Assembly: GCF_024347415.1 (NCBI RefSeq)
Contig: NZ_AP025477.1
Span: forward strand, 868,001 to 932,000
Length of the DNA stretch: 64,000 bases
Direction of reading: 5' to 3'
Source of the DNA: Vibrio crassostreae
GTDB lineage: Bacteria; Pseudomonadota; Gammaproteobacteria; Enterobacterales; Vibrionaceae
Shown: piece after piece, positions 27,309-38,000 of the stretch
Layout: each line of letters begins with the position of its first letter
Position numbering within the stretch: position 1 is the stretch's first letter
Made by a program: the position numbers and the translations under genes
Notes under the pieces: generated by a model
Told to the model about the DNA's origin: nothing
What the model saw: the letters and a program-made list of their open reading frames with translations, nothing else
Database searches by the model: none

Positions 27309-27848
27309 TTATAACGTTAACGCTTTGATCATACCCGCTTCCGCATGCCCTGGGATATTGCACGCAAACTCTACCTTATTGTCACCATGGAAATGCCACA
27401 GCAGCTGCTTCGCTTTACCAGGCTTAACCGTGACTGTACTGCCCGAGTCATGAGCGTGATTACCCATATTTTTCATCATTTCACGGTGCTCTAATTGCTC
27501 TGAGGCAGAACCAATCGAAAATTCGTGGTCAATCTTGCCTGTATTCATCACCACAAACTGAACTACGTCATTAGGCTCAATATCGACCTTGTTCTTAAAG
27601 GTGATTTTCATATCGTCACTTAGCAGAACATGAACCACTTTATCCGGCTTTGCGCCTGTCGCAGGCATACCCACTTCAGACATACCTTCCATATTCATCA
27701 TCGAATGGTCCATCTTTCCATCCTTCATCATGCTGTGATCCATTTTTCCACTCTCCATCATCGAGTGATCCATATTTGAGTGGTCCATTTCAGCAAAAGC
27801 CGTTGCAGTAGTTAATGTCAGTGCAATCGCAATAAGTGTCTTTTTCAT
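27309..27848 (-). CDS. Periplasmic Met-rich cupredoxin (CopI-like)
   Basis: 179 residues. Signal peptide MKKTLIAIALTLTTATAFA, then a stretch with repeated MDHSxM units (residues 21-50) that should bind Cu(I), then a cupredoxin domain. The type-1 copper ligands are in place: His in KIDHEFSIG, then Cys, His and Met in FACNIPGHAEAGM. It is the last gene of the copper-efflux cluster, 106 bases after cusA with a hairpin between. It probably binds or oxidises copper in the periplasm and may hand it to the CusCBA pump. Confidence 0.88.
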   Translation of the reverse strand: MKKTLIAIALTLTTATAFAEMDHSNMDHSMMESGKMDHSMMKDGKMDHSMMNMEGMSEVGMPATGAKPDKVVHVLLSDDMKITFKNKVDIEPNDVVQFVVMNTGKIDHEFSIGSASEQLEHREMMKNMGNHAHDSGSTVTVKPGKAKQLLWHFHGDNKVEFACNIPGHAEAGMIKALTL

Positions 27849-27907
27849 GATCGTTCCTTAGAATAATTCAGTTATTTATTTGTTAGTTTCACATGTTCAT
27901 GTGGTAC

Positions 27908-27940
27908 GCCCTTACTCACTCTGTTTTGATAAGTAAGGGC
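27908..27940 (-). promoter_or_regulatory. Hairpin between cusA and the cupredoxin gene
   Basis: Perfect 9-bp stem GCCCTTACT/AGTAAGGGC with a 15-base loop, in the gap after the cusA stop. It could be an attenuator or an mRNA-stability element that sets different levels for the two genes. Confidence 0.55.
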
Positions 27941-27954
27941 TAGTAATCAATACG

Positions 27955-30900
27955 TTATTTGTTTGTCTCGTTTTGGCTGTGCGTAATCTCACGCTGCTTC
28001 CAAAGTTTAAAGATCGCAGGTAGCACCAATAACGTGAGCAATAACGCAGACGCCATTCCGCCAATCATCGGCGCGGCAATTCGTTGCATCACTTCCGAAC
28101 CAGTACCCTCGCCATACATGATTGGAATTAGGCCAATGATCACCGTAAGAACCGTCATCATTACTGGACGAACACGAAGCCCTGCCCCTTCACGAATGGC
28201 ATCCGTTAGGTCAGCTTGTTGAAGTGTTTGTTGGTTCTCCTCTGCATCGAGCTTTTTGTAGTGCCACGCTTGATTGAGATAAACCAACATGATCACTCCG
28301 ATTTCAACCGCAACCCCCGCAAGGGCAATAAAGCCAACGCCGACCGCGATAGAGAAGTTGTAATTGAGGTAATGCATCAACCACAAACCACCCACCATAG
28401 CCAAAGGAAGCGTTGCCATGATCATCATCACTTCACCGACCCGTCGGAAGCTCAGGTAAAGCAACAGCATGATGATGGCGATGGTGATAGGCACAACGAC
28501 ACTCAAACGCTCCTTCGCACGCTCCATGTATTCGTATTGACCAGACCAAGCGAGCGAGTAACCCGCCGGTAATACAACTTGTTCGGCAACGACTTTTTGC
28601 GCTTCAGCCACGTAAGAACCTAAGTCACGACCATCAATGTCCACGAACACCCAACCGTTAGGGCGTGCGTTCTCCGTTTTGATCATCGGTGGGCCATCTT
28701 CATAACGAATATCCGCGACATCAGACAGTGCAATACGAGCTCCGTTTGGTGTCACCAATGGCAAGTTCTGCAACTTAACGACAGAATCACGATAGCTTTG
28801 TGGGTAACGGACATTGATTGGATAACGCTCTAGCCCCTCAACGGTTTCACCCACGTTCATGCCACCAACCGCAGTCGAGATAACCTGTTGCACTTCTTTA
28901 ATGCTCAAGCCATATCGCGCAGCCGAGCGACGTTTAATGTCTATCGTCACATAACGACCGCCCGCAACACGCTCGGCGTAGACAGAAGCCGTACCACTGA
29001 CACCATTTAAGATAGGTTCAAGCTGAGAGCCAATTTTCTCGATAACGTTAAGATCAGGCCCCGCTATCTTTATTCCGATTGGCGTTTTGATACCGGTCGC
29101 TAGCATGTCGATACGAGTCTTGATTGGCATAACCCACGCGTTCGTTAAACCGGGAAACTGAATCAGATCATCGAACTCTTTTCGTAACGACTCAGTAGTG
29201 ACACCGTCACGCCATTCATCTCTTGGTTTAAGCTGAATAACCGTTTCAATCATGGTCAGTGGCGCAGGATCGGTTGCTGTCTCTGCTCGGCCAATTTTGC
29301 CCCACGTGGTTTCGACTTCTGGAATGGTTTTGATGAGCTTGTTGGTTTGTTGCAACAACTCACGAGCCTTACCTATTGAGATACCCGGATACGTGGTTGG
29401 CATGTACATCAAATCCCCTTCGTCCAAAGGAGGGATGAATTCACTACCAAGCTTACTGGTTGGGTGATAAGCAGACGCCATTAAGCCAAGTGCGATAACA
29501 ATCATCACCTTTGGATATTTTAGGCTGAGGTTTAGAAGCGGTTTGTACATCGCCACTAGGCTACGGTTTACTGGGTTTTTATGTTCAGGTAGCACGTTAC
29601 CGCGAATGAAATAACCCATTAACACAGGTACCAGCGTTATTGCCAAACCGGCTGCAGCCGCCATTGCATACGTCTTCGTAAATGCAAGTGGCGAGAACAT
29701 CTTGCCTTCTTGCCCTTCTAGCGCGAACACAGGCACAAAGCTCAAGGTAATGATAATCAGAGAGAAGAACAGCGGTGCACCAACTTCTTCTGCTGCCTTA
29801 CCAATCACCTGCCAACGGTTTTTGTCAGTGAGCGGAGTCCGTTCAATGTGTTTATGAACGTTCTCAATCATCACGATGGCTCCATCTACCATGGCGCCAA
29901 TCGCAATCGCTATTCCGCCAAGAGACATGATGTTGGCGTTAATACCCTGCCAATGCATCACAATGAATGCACCCAAGATACCGACAGGCAGACTTAGTGC
30001 GATAACCAACGACGAGCGGATATGGAACAAGAACAGCGCACACACGACGGCGACCACGATGAACTCTTCAGCCAGTTTCTTCCATAGGTTTTCAACGGCT
30101 GAATCAATCAAAGTAGAGCGGTCATAAGTCGCGACAATCTCGACACCATCAGGTAAGCCGGCTTGCAGCTCAGCGAGTTTGGATTTAACCGAGTCGATCA
30201 CTTCACTGGCATTTTCACCAAAGCGCATCACGATAACGCCGCCAACAGCTTCGCCCTCACCATTGAGTTCAGAGATACCGCGACGCATCTGTGGGCCAAG
30301 GTTAATATCGGCAATATCACCCAATAACAGTGGAGTACCTTTGTCGGTCACTTTTAACGGCAGAGATTGAATGTCTTCGATGCTTGTGAGGTAGCCGGTC
30401 GTACGAACCATATGTTCGGCTTCGGCAATCTCGACAACAGACGCACCGGTTTCTTGATTACCATCCTGGATTGCCTTGTTGACTTGCTGAAGCGTTAGGT
30501 CGTAAGCACGTAACTTGGCAGGATCTATCTGAACCTGATACTGCTTCACCATGCCGCCAACAGTCGCCACTTCAGATACGCCCTCAACGGTTTGCAGCTC
30601 ATACTTCAAGAACCAATCTTGCAGGCTACGAAGATCCGCTAAGTCATGCTGACCGGTTTTATCTTGCAACACATAGCTGTAAACCCAGCCCACACCAGTT
30701 GCATCTGGCCCTAATGTTGGCTTAGCACTTGATGGTAAGTTAGGGGCTACTTGGCTTAAGTACTCCAACACTCGTGAACGCGCCCAGTACATATCGGTAT
30801 CGTCATTAAAGATGATATAGACATACGAATCGCCAAAGAACGAATAGCCACGAACCGTCTCTGCACCCGGAACGGCTAACATCGCCGTTGTGAGCGGGTA

Positions 30901-31098
30901 GGTCACCTGATCTTCAACTACTTGAGGTGCTTGCCCCGGATAACTGGTTTTGATGATCACCTGAACATCTGACAAATCAGGAATCGCATCTACCGGTGTG
31001 TTTTTAACGCTGTATAAGCCCCCAAATACGATGGCTACAGTGGCAACCAGCACCAAAAAGCGGTTACTGATGGACCAACGAATGATTGCATTGATCAT
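27955..31098 (-). CDS. cusA: CusA-type heavy-metal RND efflux pump
   Basis: 1047 residues, the usual length of HME-RND pumps. Twelve transmembrane segments in two halves, each followed by a large periplasmic domain. The Cu(I)/Ag(I) group is indicated by PPLDEGDLMYMPTTYPGISI and DMLATGIKTPIGIKIAG, which closely follow E. coli CusA, rather than the CzcA type. The proton-relay region MVDGAIVMIENVHKHIE (shown in part) is intact. It pumps Cu(I)/Ag(I) from periplasm or cytoplasm through CusC. The ATG overlaps the cusB stop by four bases (ATGA). Confidence 0.95.
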   Translation of the reverse strand: MINAIIRWSISNRFLVLVATVAIVFGGLYSVKNTPVDAIPDLSDVQVIIKTSYPGQAPQVVEDQVTYPLTTAMLAVPGAETVRGYSFFGDSYVYIIFNDDTDMYWARSRVLEYLSQVAPNLPSSAKPTLGPDATGVGWVYSYVLQDKTGQHDLADLRSLQDWFLKYELQTVEGVSEVATVGGMVKQYQVQIDPAKLRAYDLTLQQVNKAIQDGNQETGASVVEIAEAEHMVRTTGYLTSIEDIQSLPLKVTDKGTPLLLGDIADINLGPQMRRGISELNGEGEAVGGVIVMRFGENASEVIDSVKSKLAELQAGLPDGVEIVATYDRSTLIDSAVENLWKKLAEEFIVVAVVCALFLFHIRSSLVIALSLPVGILGAFIVMHWQGINANIMSLGGIAIAIGAMVDGAIVMIENVHKHIERTPLTDKNRWQVIGKAAEEVGAPLFFSLIIITLSFVPVFALEGQEGKMFSPLAFTKTYAMAAAAGLAITLVPVLMGYFIRGNVLPEHKNPVNRSLVAMYKPLLNLSLKYPKVMIVIALGLMASAYHPTSKLGSEFIPPLDEGDLMYMPTTYPGISIGKARELLQQTNKLIKTIPEVETTWGKIGRAETATDPAPLTMIETVIQLKPRDEWRDGVTTESLRKEFDDLIQFPGLTNAWVMPIKTRIDMLATGIKTPIGIKIAGPDLNVIEKIGSQLEPILNGVSGTASVYAERVAGGRYVTIDIKRRSAARYGLSIKEVQQVISTAVGGMNVGETVEGLERYPINVRYPQSYRDSVVKLQNLPLVTPNGARIALSDVADIRYEDGPPMIKTENARPNGWVFVDIDGRDLGSYVAEAQKVVAEQVVLPAGYSLAWSGQYEYMERAKERLSVVVPITIAIIMLLLYLSFRRVGEVMMIMATLPLAMVGGLWLMHYLNYNFSIAVGVGFIALAGVAVEIGVIMLVYLNQAWHYKKLDAEENQQTLQQADLTDAIREGAGLRVRPVMMTVLTVIIGLIPIMYGEGTGSEVMQRIAAPMIGGMASALLLTLLVLPAIFKLWKQREITHSQNETNK

Positions 31099-32834
31099 AG
31101 TTCGCCCTCACCCATGCGATTCGTCGGTTCGAGAGACTTGAGCACATAATCCGACCCTTGCTTCACAATTAGAAACCGAACACTTTGACCCTCGGCAAAC
31201 TCGGATAAATCGAGGTCATCACTGACTTGGAAGTTCATTTCGCCCGCTTTCCAATCCCATTCAGGCACTGGCTTGTGATTTACCGTGATCATTCCGAAGT
31301 CTGCCATCAGCATTGTGATGTCTCCCTTCACCCACACTTCGCCCGCCATTTGATGCTCGCTGACCTTATAATCAACGACTTCATACTGGCCTGAATCTGT
31401 TTTCATCATCTCAAAATCAACGACTTGCCCACGCTTCACGTCAGCCATATCTAAGCCTTCTGCGAAGGTAAAGTTCATCACCATGCCCGGCCAATCCCAT
31501 TCAGGTACAGGTTGGTGATTGATGGTCGCCATACGACTGCCTTGCATCACATCTGCAATTTCACCTTTTGCCCAAACTGTTTCGGCTTGCTCTTCAACGC
31601 CATTGATTCGCGACAAATCAGCGGATTGGCTAGATTCAGAATCCAACATGAAGTGCGCAGAGGTGACAATATGTTCACCTTGTTCAAGCCCTTGCAACAC
31701 CTCGATCTTCTCGCCAGCTTCACGCCCTACTTCAATGCGTGCTGAACGGTATTTTCCCTCACCTTCGGACAACACCACTCGAGTCATTCCACCTGAATGG
31801 ATAACCGATGATCTTGGTATGGTAAGTACGGCATCATCACTGATTGGCTTCAACGCAATATTGGCGAACATGTTCGGTTTGAGTTCGCCATTAGGGTTCG
31901 AGAACTTCAAACGAACGCGTAAAGTTCGAGTTTTCGGGTCTAGGATTGGGTATACATAATCGACGTTGCCCTGCCACTCCTTACCGGGAATCGCATCCAG
32001 TGTCATCTCTGCATTACTGCCCGATGAGATCCAGTGTGCTTGGCGTTCAAACACTTCGGCATCAACCCAAACTTCGCCTAGAGGGCCAGCACTAATTACC
32101 GCTTGCGCAGGTGAAAGGTAGCCGCCCTCACGAATATTGAGACTCGCAATTACGCCATTAGCAGGTGCTTTGATTTCTATGGTTTGTGAGGATTTACCTC
32201 GGCGAGTGATCGAACGAATCTGAGCTTTATCGACACCCAAGGTGATCAAGCGCTCGGTGGAACCTTTTATCAATCCTTTGCGACCCGTTTTGTACGCACT
32301 AAGTAACTCTTCTTGTGCCTTAACCAACTCTGGAGAATAAAGTGTGAACAGCACATCGCCCTTATTTACCTTCTCACCGACAGCATTGATATAAAGCTTC
32401 TCAACCCAGCCAGCTGCTCTTACGTTGGTTTGCCACAATGTACTTTCATCAAACGCCACATAACCCACGGTTTCAATCCGAGGAGACAGCGGTTCGAAGT
32501 TAACTTTCGCTGTTTTGACACCCAGATTATTTTCTACCGACGGATCGATAAACACAGTTCCTGCTTTGTCTGAACCACCACTTAAGTCATCGGCATAAAC
32601 AGGGATTAAATCCATCCCCATAGGTGACTGACCCGGTTTATCACGCTGATAGTTTGGGTCCATTGGCGCCACCCAATACAGAGGTTCGTCCTTGGCCTGT
32701 TTACTGACATCTGCGTCTGTACTCGTTGCCATTGCTGACATGTCGTGTGCTGGATTAATTAGAAAATGGTTCACACCAAAACCCAATGCACCACCTACCA
32801 ATAAAGCGATAGTCGCTACTTTTACTGAACTCAT
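31095..32834 (-). CDS. cusB: CusB-type membrane-fusion protein with two fused CusF-like domains
   Basis: 579 residues, about 170 longer than E. coli CusB. Order: N-terminal membrane anchor; heavy-metal-binding segment around residues 52-80 (APMDPNYQRDKPGQSPMGMDLIPVYA in family style, with Cys replaced); barrel-sandwich and beta-barrel domains; then two CusF-like domains (about 420-495 and 500-575). CusF binds Cu(I) through His, Trp and two Met in H-x7-W-x2-M-x-M. Domain 1 has this exactly (HQPVPEWDWPGMVM). Domain 2 keeps His, Trp and the last Met but has Gly in place of the first Met (HKPVPEWDWKAGEM). The protein links CusA to CusC and may also act as its own metallochaperone; no separate cusF is present in the cluster. 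Confidence 0.93.
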   Translation of the reverse strand: MSSVKVATIALLVGGALGFGVNHFLINPAHDMSAMATSTDADVSKQAKDEPLYWVAPMDPNYQRDKPGQSPMGMDLIPVYADDLSGGSDKAGTVFIDPSVENNLGVKTAKVNFEPLSPRIETVGYVAFDESTLWQTNVRAAGWVEKLYINAVGEKVNKGDVLFTLYSPELVKAQEELLSAYKTGRKGLIKGSTERLITLGVDKAQIRSITRRGKSSQTIEIKAPANGVIASLNIREGGYLSPAQAVISAGPLGEVWVDAEVFERQAHWISSGSNAEMTLDAIPGKEWQGNVDYVYPILDPKTRTLRVRLKFSNPNGELKPNMFANIALKPISDDAVLTIPRSSVIHSGGMTRVVLSEGEGKYRSARIEVGREAGEKIEVLQGLEQGEHIVTSAHFMLDSESSQSADLSRINGVEEQAETVWAKGEIADVMQGSRMATINHQPVPEWDWPGMVMNFTFAEGLDMADVKRGQVVDFEMMKTDSGQYEVVDYKVSEHQMAGEVWVKGDITMLMADFGMITVNHKPVPEWDWKAGEMNFQVSDDLDLSEFAEGQSVRFLIVKQGSDYVLKSLEPTNRMGEGEL

Positions 32835-32845
32835 TGTCTATTCCC

Positions 32846-34279
32846 TTATTGATTGGCTGTGTGTTTAGTTGCGCTTGAATTGAGTTGTGGTTGGTTTACT
32901 TGGTATTCAAAACCACTGACCAGTGACGCGAGCTTGCTGTTCACGATATTGAGATCGGTAATCAAACGCTGTTGCTCTAGTTTCAAAGCAAGCTCATCCG
33001 CCGTTGCAGAAATCACATCGTTAAATTGGGCGGTGTTGTTTTGATAACCTCTTTCCACCGCACTAATACGAGCGGCAGTTTGAGGTAACAAGGTTTTTTG
33101 GTAACGTTCTAATCGCTGGATCAGGTTTGATCTGTCCACCAGCAATGCGTTCACTTGTGCGTTCATTTGGGAAAGTAAGGTGTCTTTTTGAGATTTAGCT
33201 GCGCCAACTTGGTACTGAGCCGCAGACAAGTTCTTGTCTTGTCGGTTGCCCGTAAACAGAGGGATATCAACTGTGAGATAAGCACTAACAAGATCAGAGG
33301 CAGGTTCGCCAGCCATGTTGTTCGCTTGTCGATGGGCATACATCACTTCCACACCAAACTGAGGTGTATACGCTTGCTCAGCTAGCTCAACCTGAGTTTG
33401 ATTGGAGGAGATACTGACATCGGAGATCTTAACCAAAGGATGGTCAGTCAGTAACTGGTAGTGCTTGGTTGAATCGATATTGGTCGCTAATTTGCTTTCC
33501 AACAACGACCAATCGATTTGGTTAGTTGCATTCAGTACGCCCTGAGAATCAAGAACCTGAGAGCCTAACCAATCAGAACCCAACCATTCAGACAACTGAG
33601 AGATGAGACGGTGTTGAACTTGCTGATTGGCTTGGAGTTTTTCATCAAGCTTACTGACTTGTAGCTGAGCATTAAGTAGGTCTTGTGCTTCACTTTTGCC
33701 TATCGAGTAATTGGTTTGCACATAGTTTTCTAACTCAACCAAGAGGCGTCGGTTTTCACGCATCACACCTTCAGCGACTTGCTGATAGCCCAGTTCAAGC
33801 CATAGCTGCGTCATGCTGTTAGCAACGGTAAGCTCGCGAGCCTGCACTTGAAGAGCTAACCCATCCGCTTGCTGACCAGCTTTTTTCTGCTGAAGATCGA
33901 GTGTATTACCACGCTCAAATTGCTGCATTAGACCAACCGAAATATTGGTCATTGGGTCTTCATCAAACTGGAAGCTATCGACGGGCAATCCACCAAATCC
34001 GACTTTCAATTTCGGATCCATTAAGGTCGCGCTCGCAATACCGGTTTCTCGCATCGCCTGCGACTGAGCAAAGTACTGCTTGCGATTGCTGTCTTGGCTC
34101 AATGCTATCTCAATCAATGTATTGAGTTGCTGTGTTGAGCTCTGTTGATCAGCTTGTGTTGAAGCAGACGCAGCAGCTAAAGCACTGGTTGAAAGAAAAG
34201 CAGCACTCGAAACAAAGGCAACAGCGACCACGACACTCGCGTTTATTCCAAACACGGAGGTTGTTGGTTTTATATTCAC
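32846..34279 (-). CDS. cusC: CusC-type outer-membrane efflux channel (TolC family)
   Basis: 477 residues with two outer-membrane-efflux repeats: long amphipathic helices and beta strands such as LKVGFGGLPVDSFQFDEDPM and QFGVEVMYAHRQANNMAG. A signal peptide ends near ALAAAS. No lipobox Cys, unlike E. coli CusC. GTG start at 34279 with GGA about 8 bases upstream. 11 bases before the cusB ATG, so cotranscribed. Confidence 0.88.
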   Translation of the reverse strand: MNIKPTTSVFGINASVVVAVAFVSSAAFLSTSALAAASASTQADQQSSTQQLNTLIEIALSQDSNRKQYFAQSQAMRETGIASATLMDPKLKVGFGGLPVDSFQFDEDPMTNISVGLMQQFERGNTLDLQQKKAGQQADGLALQVQARELTVANSMTQLWLELGYQQVAEGVMRENRRLLVELENYVQTNYSIGKSEAQDLLNAQLQVSKLDEKLQANQQVQHRLISQLSEWLGSDWLGSQVLDSQGVLNATNQIDWSLLESKLATNIDSTKHYQLLTDHPLVKISDVSISSNQTQVELAEQAYTPQFGVEVMYAHRQANNMAGEPASDLVSAYLTVDIPLFTGNRQDKNLSAAQYQVGAAKSQKDTLLSQMNAQVNALLVDRSNLIQRLERYQKTLLPQTAARISAVERGYQNNTAQFNDVISATADELALKLEQQRLITDLNIVNSKLASLVSGFEYQVNQPQLNSSATKHTANQ

Positions 34280-34372
34280 AATGAATGTCCATATCTTGCG
34301 TTAAATAACGCATATAAAAGATTGGCGTATCAGATTTGTAGCTCTGATATCGTTATGTTTTTAGATATAGAT

Positions 34373-34837
34373 TTATGCGGCAGGTGGGCGTAACAAAGAC
34401 TGAGCACGCGTGACTTTTTGGCCAATAGTGACCGATTGAAAACGAGCTAATGAAAAGGAAAATTGATTAACGGCTTGAACAGCCTGAATTGGATAGGGAC
34501 TTGCAGAACACATTGAGGCACAGCAATCGGCACTCGAACAATGGTTACCCATCATCGAACTGCCGTCTTCGCTCATTGAAGACATATCGCATTGAGCCAT
34601 CAAAGCATGGGCACTCATGTTAGAGTCTTCAGCGTGTACTTTTTCACTCATCACATGACACCCTGCCATTGAATCATTAACCGAAGTATCGCTGTGGTAA
34701 CAAGCCGATTTGCTCGACCCCATTTCCATCATCATTACTTCAGTCATCAAGGCTGAGGAGCTTGAGGCATAGCTAGACATCAACATCGCAATGATGCTGA
34801 AAACAATAATCCAAGTTTTTCGGAATGTGTTTGTCAT
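34373..34837 (-). CDS. Exported Met/Cys/His-rich protein leading the copper operon
   Basis: 154 residues. N-terminal hydrophobic segment WIIVFSIIAMLMSSYASSSS (signal peptide or anchor), then a region crowded with possible soft-metal ligands: MTEVMMMEMG, SKSACYHS, MAGCHVM, MGNHCSSADCCASMCSA. The C-terminus SLLRPPAA is unlike the rest. I do not recognise the family. Being first in the operon, directly behind the metal-type promoter and 93 bases before cusC, it is likely a periplasmic copper-binding or sensing protein. AAAGG ribosome site. Confidence 0.75.
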   Translation of the reverse strand: MTNTFRKTWIIVFSIIAMLMSSYASSSSALMTEVMMMEMGSSKSACYHSDTSVNDSMAGCHVMSEKVHAEDSNMSAHALMAQCDMSSMSEDGSSMMGNHCSSADCCASMCSASPYPIQAVQAVNQFSFSLARFQSVTIGQKVTRAQSLLRPPAA

Positions 34838-34862
34838 AGTTTACCTTTGAATTTACACCGCA

Positions 34863-34893
34863 ACTATAAACGTTACCCTTAGGGTAAGGTCAA
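34863..34893 (-). promoter_or_regulatory. CueR/MerR-type promoter of the copper operon
   Basis: Read leftwards: TTGACC (-35, 34888-34893), a 19-base spacer, then TATAGT (-10, 34863-34868). The spacer contains a perfect 7-bp dyad about one base, TTACCCT-T-AGGGTAA (34873-34887). Spacers of 19-20 bases with a dyad are the hallmark of promoters remodelled by MerR-family activators; CueR boxes have the CCTTxCC...GGxAAGG style. The predicted transcript start is about 20 bases before the ATG at 34837. No MerR-family gene lies in the window. Confidence 0.82.
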
Positions 34894-35070
34894 GTTCATT
34901 ACTCAATATCTTTAACCAATAACCGAATGAATATTCAACACGCTTTACACTAAAGTGAGAGAGTCGTTTGATTTAAGGGAATTTTCTTTAAAAATTATCT
35001 CATTAGCTCGCTAAACCTCGATCTGTGTATTTTACTTAGATAAGAATAATAGAGATTCACGGATGAAAAG

Positions 35071-38000
35071 ATGACTAAAAAAAACAGCGTCAAAAAAAGC
35101 GAAAAGCTCGATAAAAAAGAGCAAACTAAAACCCAGTCCGCAAATACTGTAAAACAGAAAAAACCTAAGAAAGTTCGATTGCATTCGAAACTTAAGGTCA
35201 ATGTACCTCTGACTCAGTCTTTAATGCTCATTCTACCGTCGCTCGCTAAACACGCTTCAGCTGAAACGGTGAGCCCAACGGATAATTCCACATTGGCTCA
35301 TCAAGATTCCACCAACAATCAAGAAAGTGCAGTTCATCAAAGCGCTGATATTTCTAAAGACGAAAATAAAAAAACCATAACAAGAAATATTCACGATTCA
35401 GATGCTATTGTTGGTCAAGAGTCCTCTTCGACGGGAGGTGAAACGACGCTAAGACCTTCACATCACCTTTCTAGCTCGTCACACCCTCAAGCTCATTACA
35501 TCCCCGCAAGTTCGATTCCTTCTATCGAATCGGGAGGCATAACGGCACCTACTAACAATGTTCCGACAACACCGAGCCTACCAGTAACCTTTACTCCGGA
35601 AGTGATCAAAGGAATATATGGGGAACTGCACGTTGATTCGGGTGGTAAGTACACCTTTGTATTGAACCCTCTTTCACCTCAATACGTTTTGCTACACCAA
35701 AATCAACCCGGCACAGATAAGTTCGTGCTGCACTTATCAAATGGGTCTAGTGTTGTCGTTCAAATACCCGTTACTGGTAAGCAAGACGTTCCTACCATTT
35801 CTGGAGATTTGCACGGCATAGTGACCGAAGATAGCAACGTGGATTCTCACGGGTTACTGAATGCAGCAGGTAAGATTGATGTCGTCGACCCCGACCATGA
35901 TCAAAGCTCTGTGCTTGCTGAAACGATTACCGGAAAATATGGCACGCTGACTATCGACTCTAACGGTGCATGGCACTATCAAGTCGACAATTCACTTCCC
36001 AATATCCAAGCGTTGACCTCACTCACTAGCCTCCATGAGTCGTTTACCATTCACACCAAAGATGGCACTCCTCAAGCGCTTGAAATGACAATTGGCGGCA
36101 TTGACGACAACGCAGTGGTCACGGGGTTAGATACTGGGACTTTGATCGAAGACTCAACATTACACGCTCATGGACAATTAACGGTTTCTGATCTGGATTT
36201 AAACCAAGATCACTTTCAATCCGAACAACTTCAAGGCCATTGGGGCAGCCTATCCATTCAACCAGACGGTTCTTGGACTTACGATTTAGACAACACAAAC
36301 CCGAAGGTACAATCGTTATCGAAAGGCTCCACAGTGACAGACATCATCACTGTTCACTCTGCTGACGGCACACCACACCAAATTACGTTAACGATCAATG
36401 GTACTAATGACAAAGCAGTTATAACTACAGGTTCGGGAGGCTCTCCTCATTCATATTTGATGGGCAGAGTTAAAACAATCGACGGCCAAGTTACCGAAGA
36501 AACCAACCTGACGGCTTCAGGTGTGCTTAACGTAACTGATGTCGATGCTAATCAAGCTCATTTTTCTAATACTGATATCAAAGGTGCACTAGGTACGCTT
36601 CATTTAACCGATAATGGTATTTGGACATACACCCTTGATAACAAGAATCCAACAGTTCAAGCTTTGGGTAAACGTCATTCCGCAACAGATACAATTACTA
36701 TTCATTCTGCAGACGGTACGTCACATCATATTAATATATTCGTCAATGGTACCAACGACGGAGCCCTAATTAGCGGTACTGACACTGGTAAAGTAACTGA
36801 AGAAACGATGTTAACTACGTCGGGGCAATTAAAAATCACAGATGTCGATACCGGTGAAGCGCATTTTTCAAATACGGATATTGCGGGTGCTCTTGGTACG
36901 TTACATCTTACCGATACTGGTGGATGGACTTACGATCTTGATAATACAAACCCTACCGTTCAAGCGTTAGGAAAAGGTTCAACCGCAACTGACACGATTA
37001 CCGTTCATTCTGCCGATGGCACGCCGCATCAAGTGACTATCACAGTAAATGGCACTAATGACAAAGCTACTGTCAGCAGTGCGACCGTTGCTATCAATGA
37101 AACCGACAAAGCGGTAACTACTTCAGGAACATTGACTAGTACCGATGTTGACAATCCAGATAACACATTTACGCCAGACTCCATTGTTGGATCTAATGGT
37201 GATCTCACCATTGATGCCAATGGCCAATGGACCTTCACCGCCAACAGCGCGTTTAATCAATTGAATGTCGGCGATAAGGTCGAAGAAACCTTCACTGTGT
37301 CGTCTGTTGATGGCACACCGTCGACCATCAAGGTCATGATTAACGGCACCAATGACAAAGCCACTGTTAGCAGTGCAACCGTCGCTATAGATGAAACTGA
37401 TAAAGCAGTAACGACATCAGGCACGTTGACCAGTACCGACGTGGATAACCCAGATAATGCGTTTACTCCGGATTCGATTACTGGCACCAACGGTGACCTG
37501 ACTATTGATGCCAATGGTCATTGGTTCTTCACCGCTAACAGCGCATTTAATCAATTAAACGTCAGCGATAAAGTCGAAGAAACCTTCACGGTGTCGTCTG
37601 TAGATGGCACACCGTCCACCATCAAAGTGACGATTAACGGCACTAACGATGCCGCTACTGTCAGCAGTGCGACCGTTGCTATCGATGAAACCGACAAAGC
37701 AGTAACGACTTCAGGAACATTAACTAGCACCGATGTCGATAATCCGGATAATGCGTTCACTCCAGACTCCATTGCAGGCACAAATGGCGACCTCAACATT
37801 GATGCCAATGGTCACTGGGTATTCACCGCTAACAGCGCGTTTAATCAATTGAATGTCGGCGACAAGATCGAAGAGACCTTCACTGTCTCGTCTATTGATG
37901 GCACAGCGTCAACGATCAAAGTGACAATTAATGGCACCAATGATAAAGCGACGGTCAGTACCGCAACGGTCAGTGTGGATGAAACTGACAAAGCGGTAAC

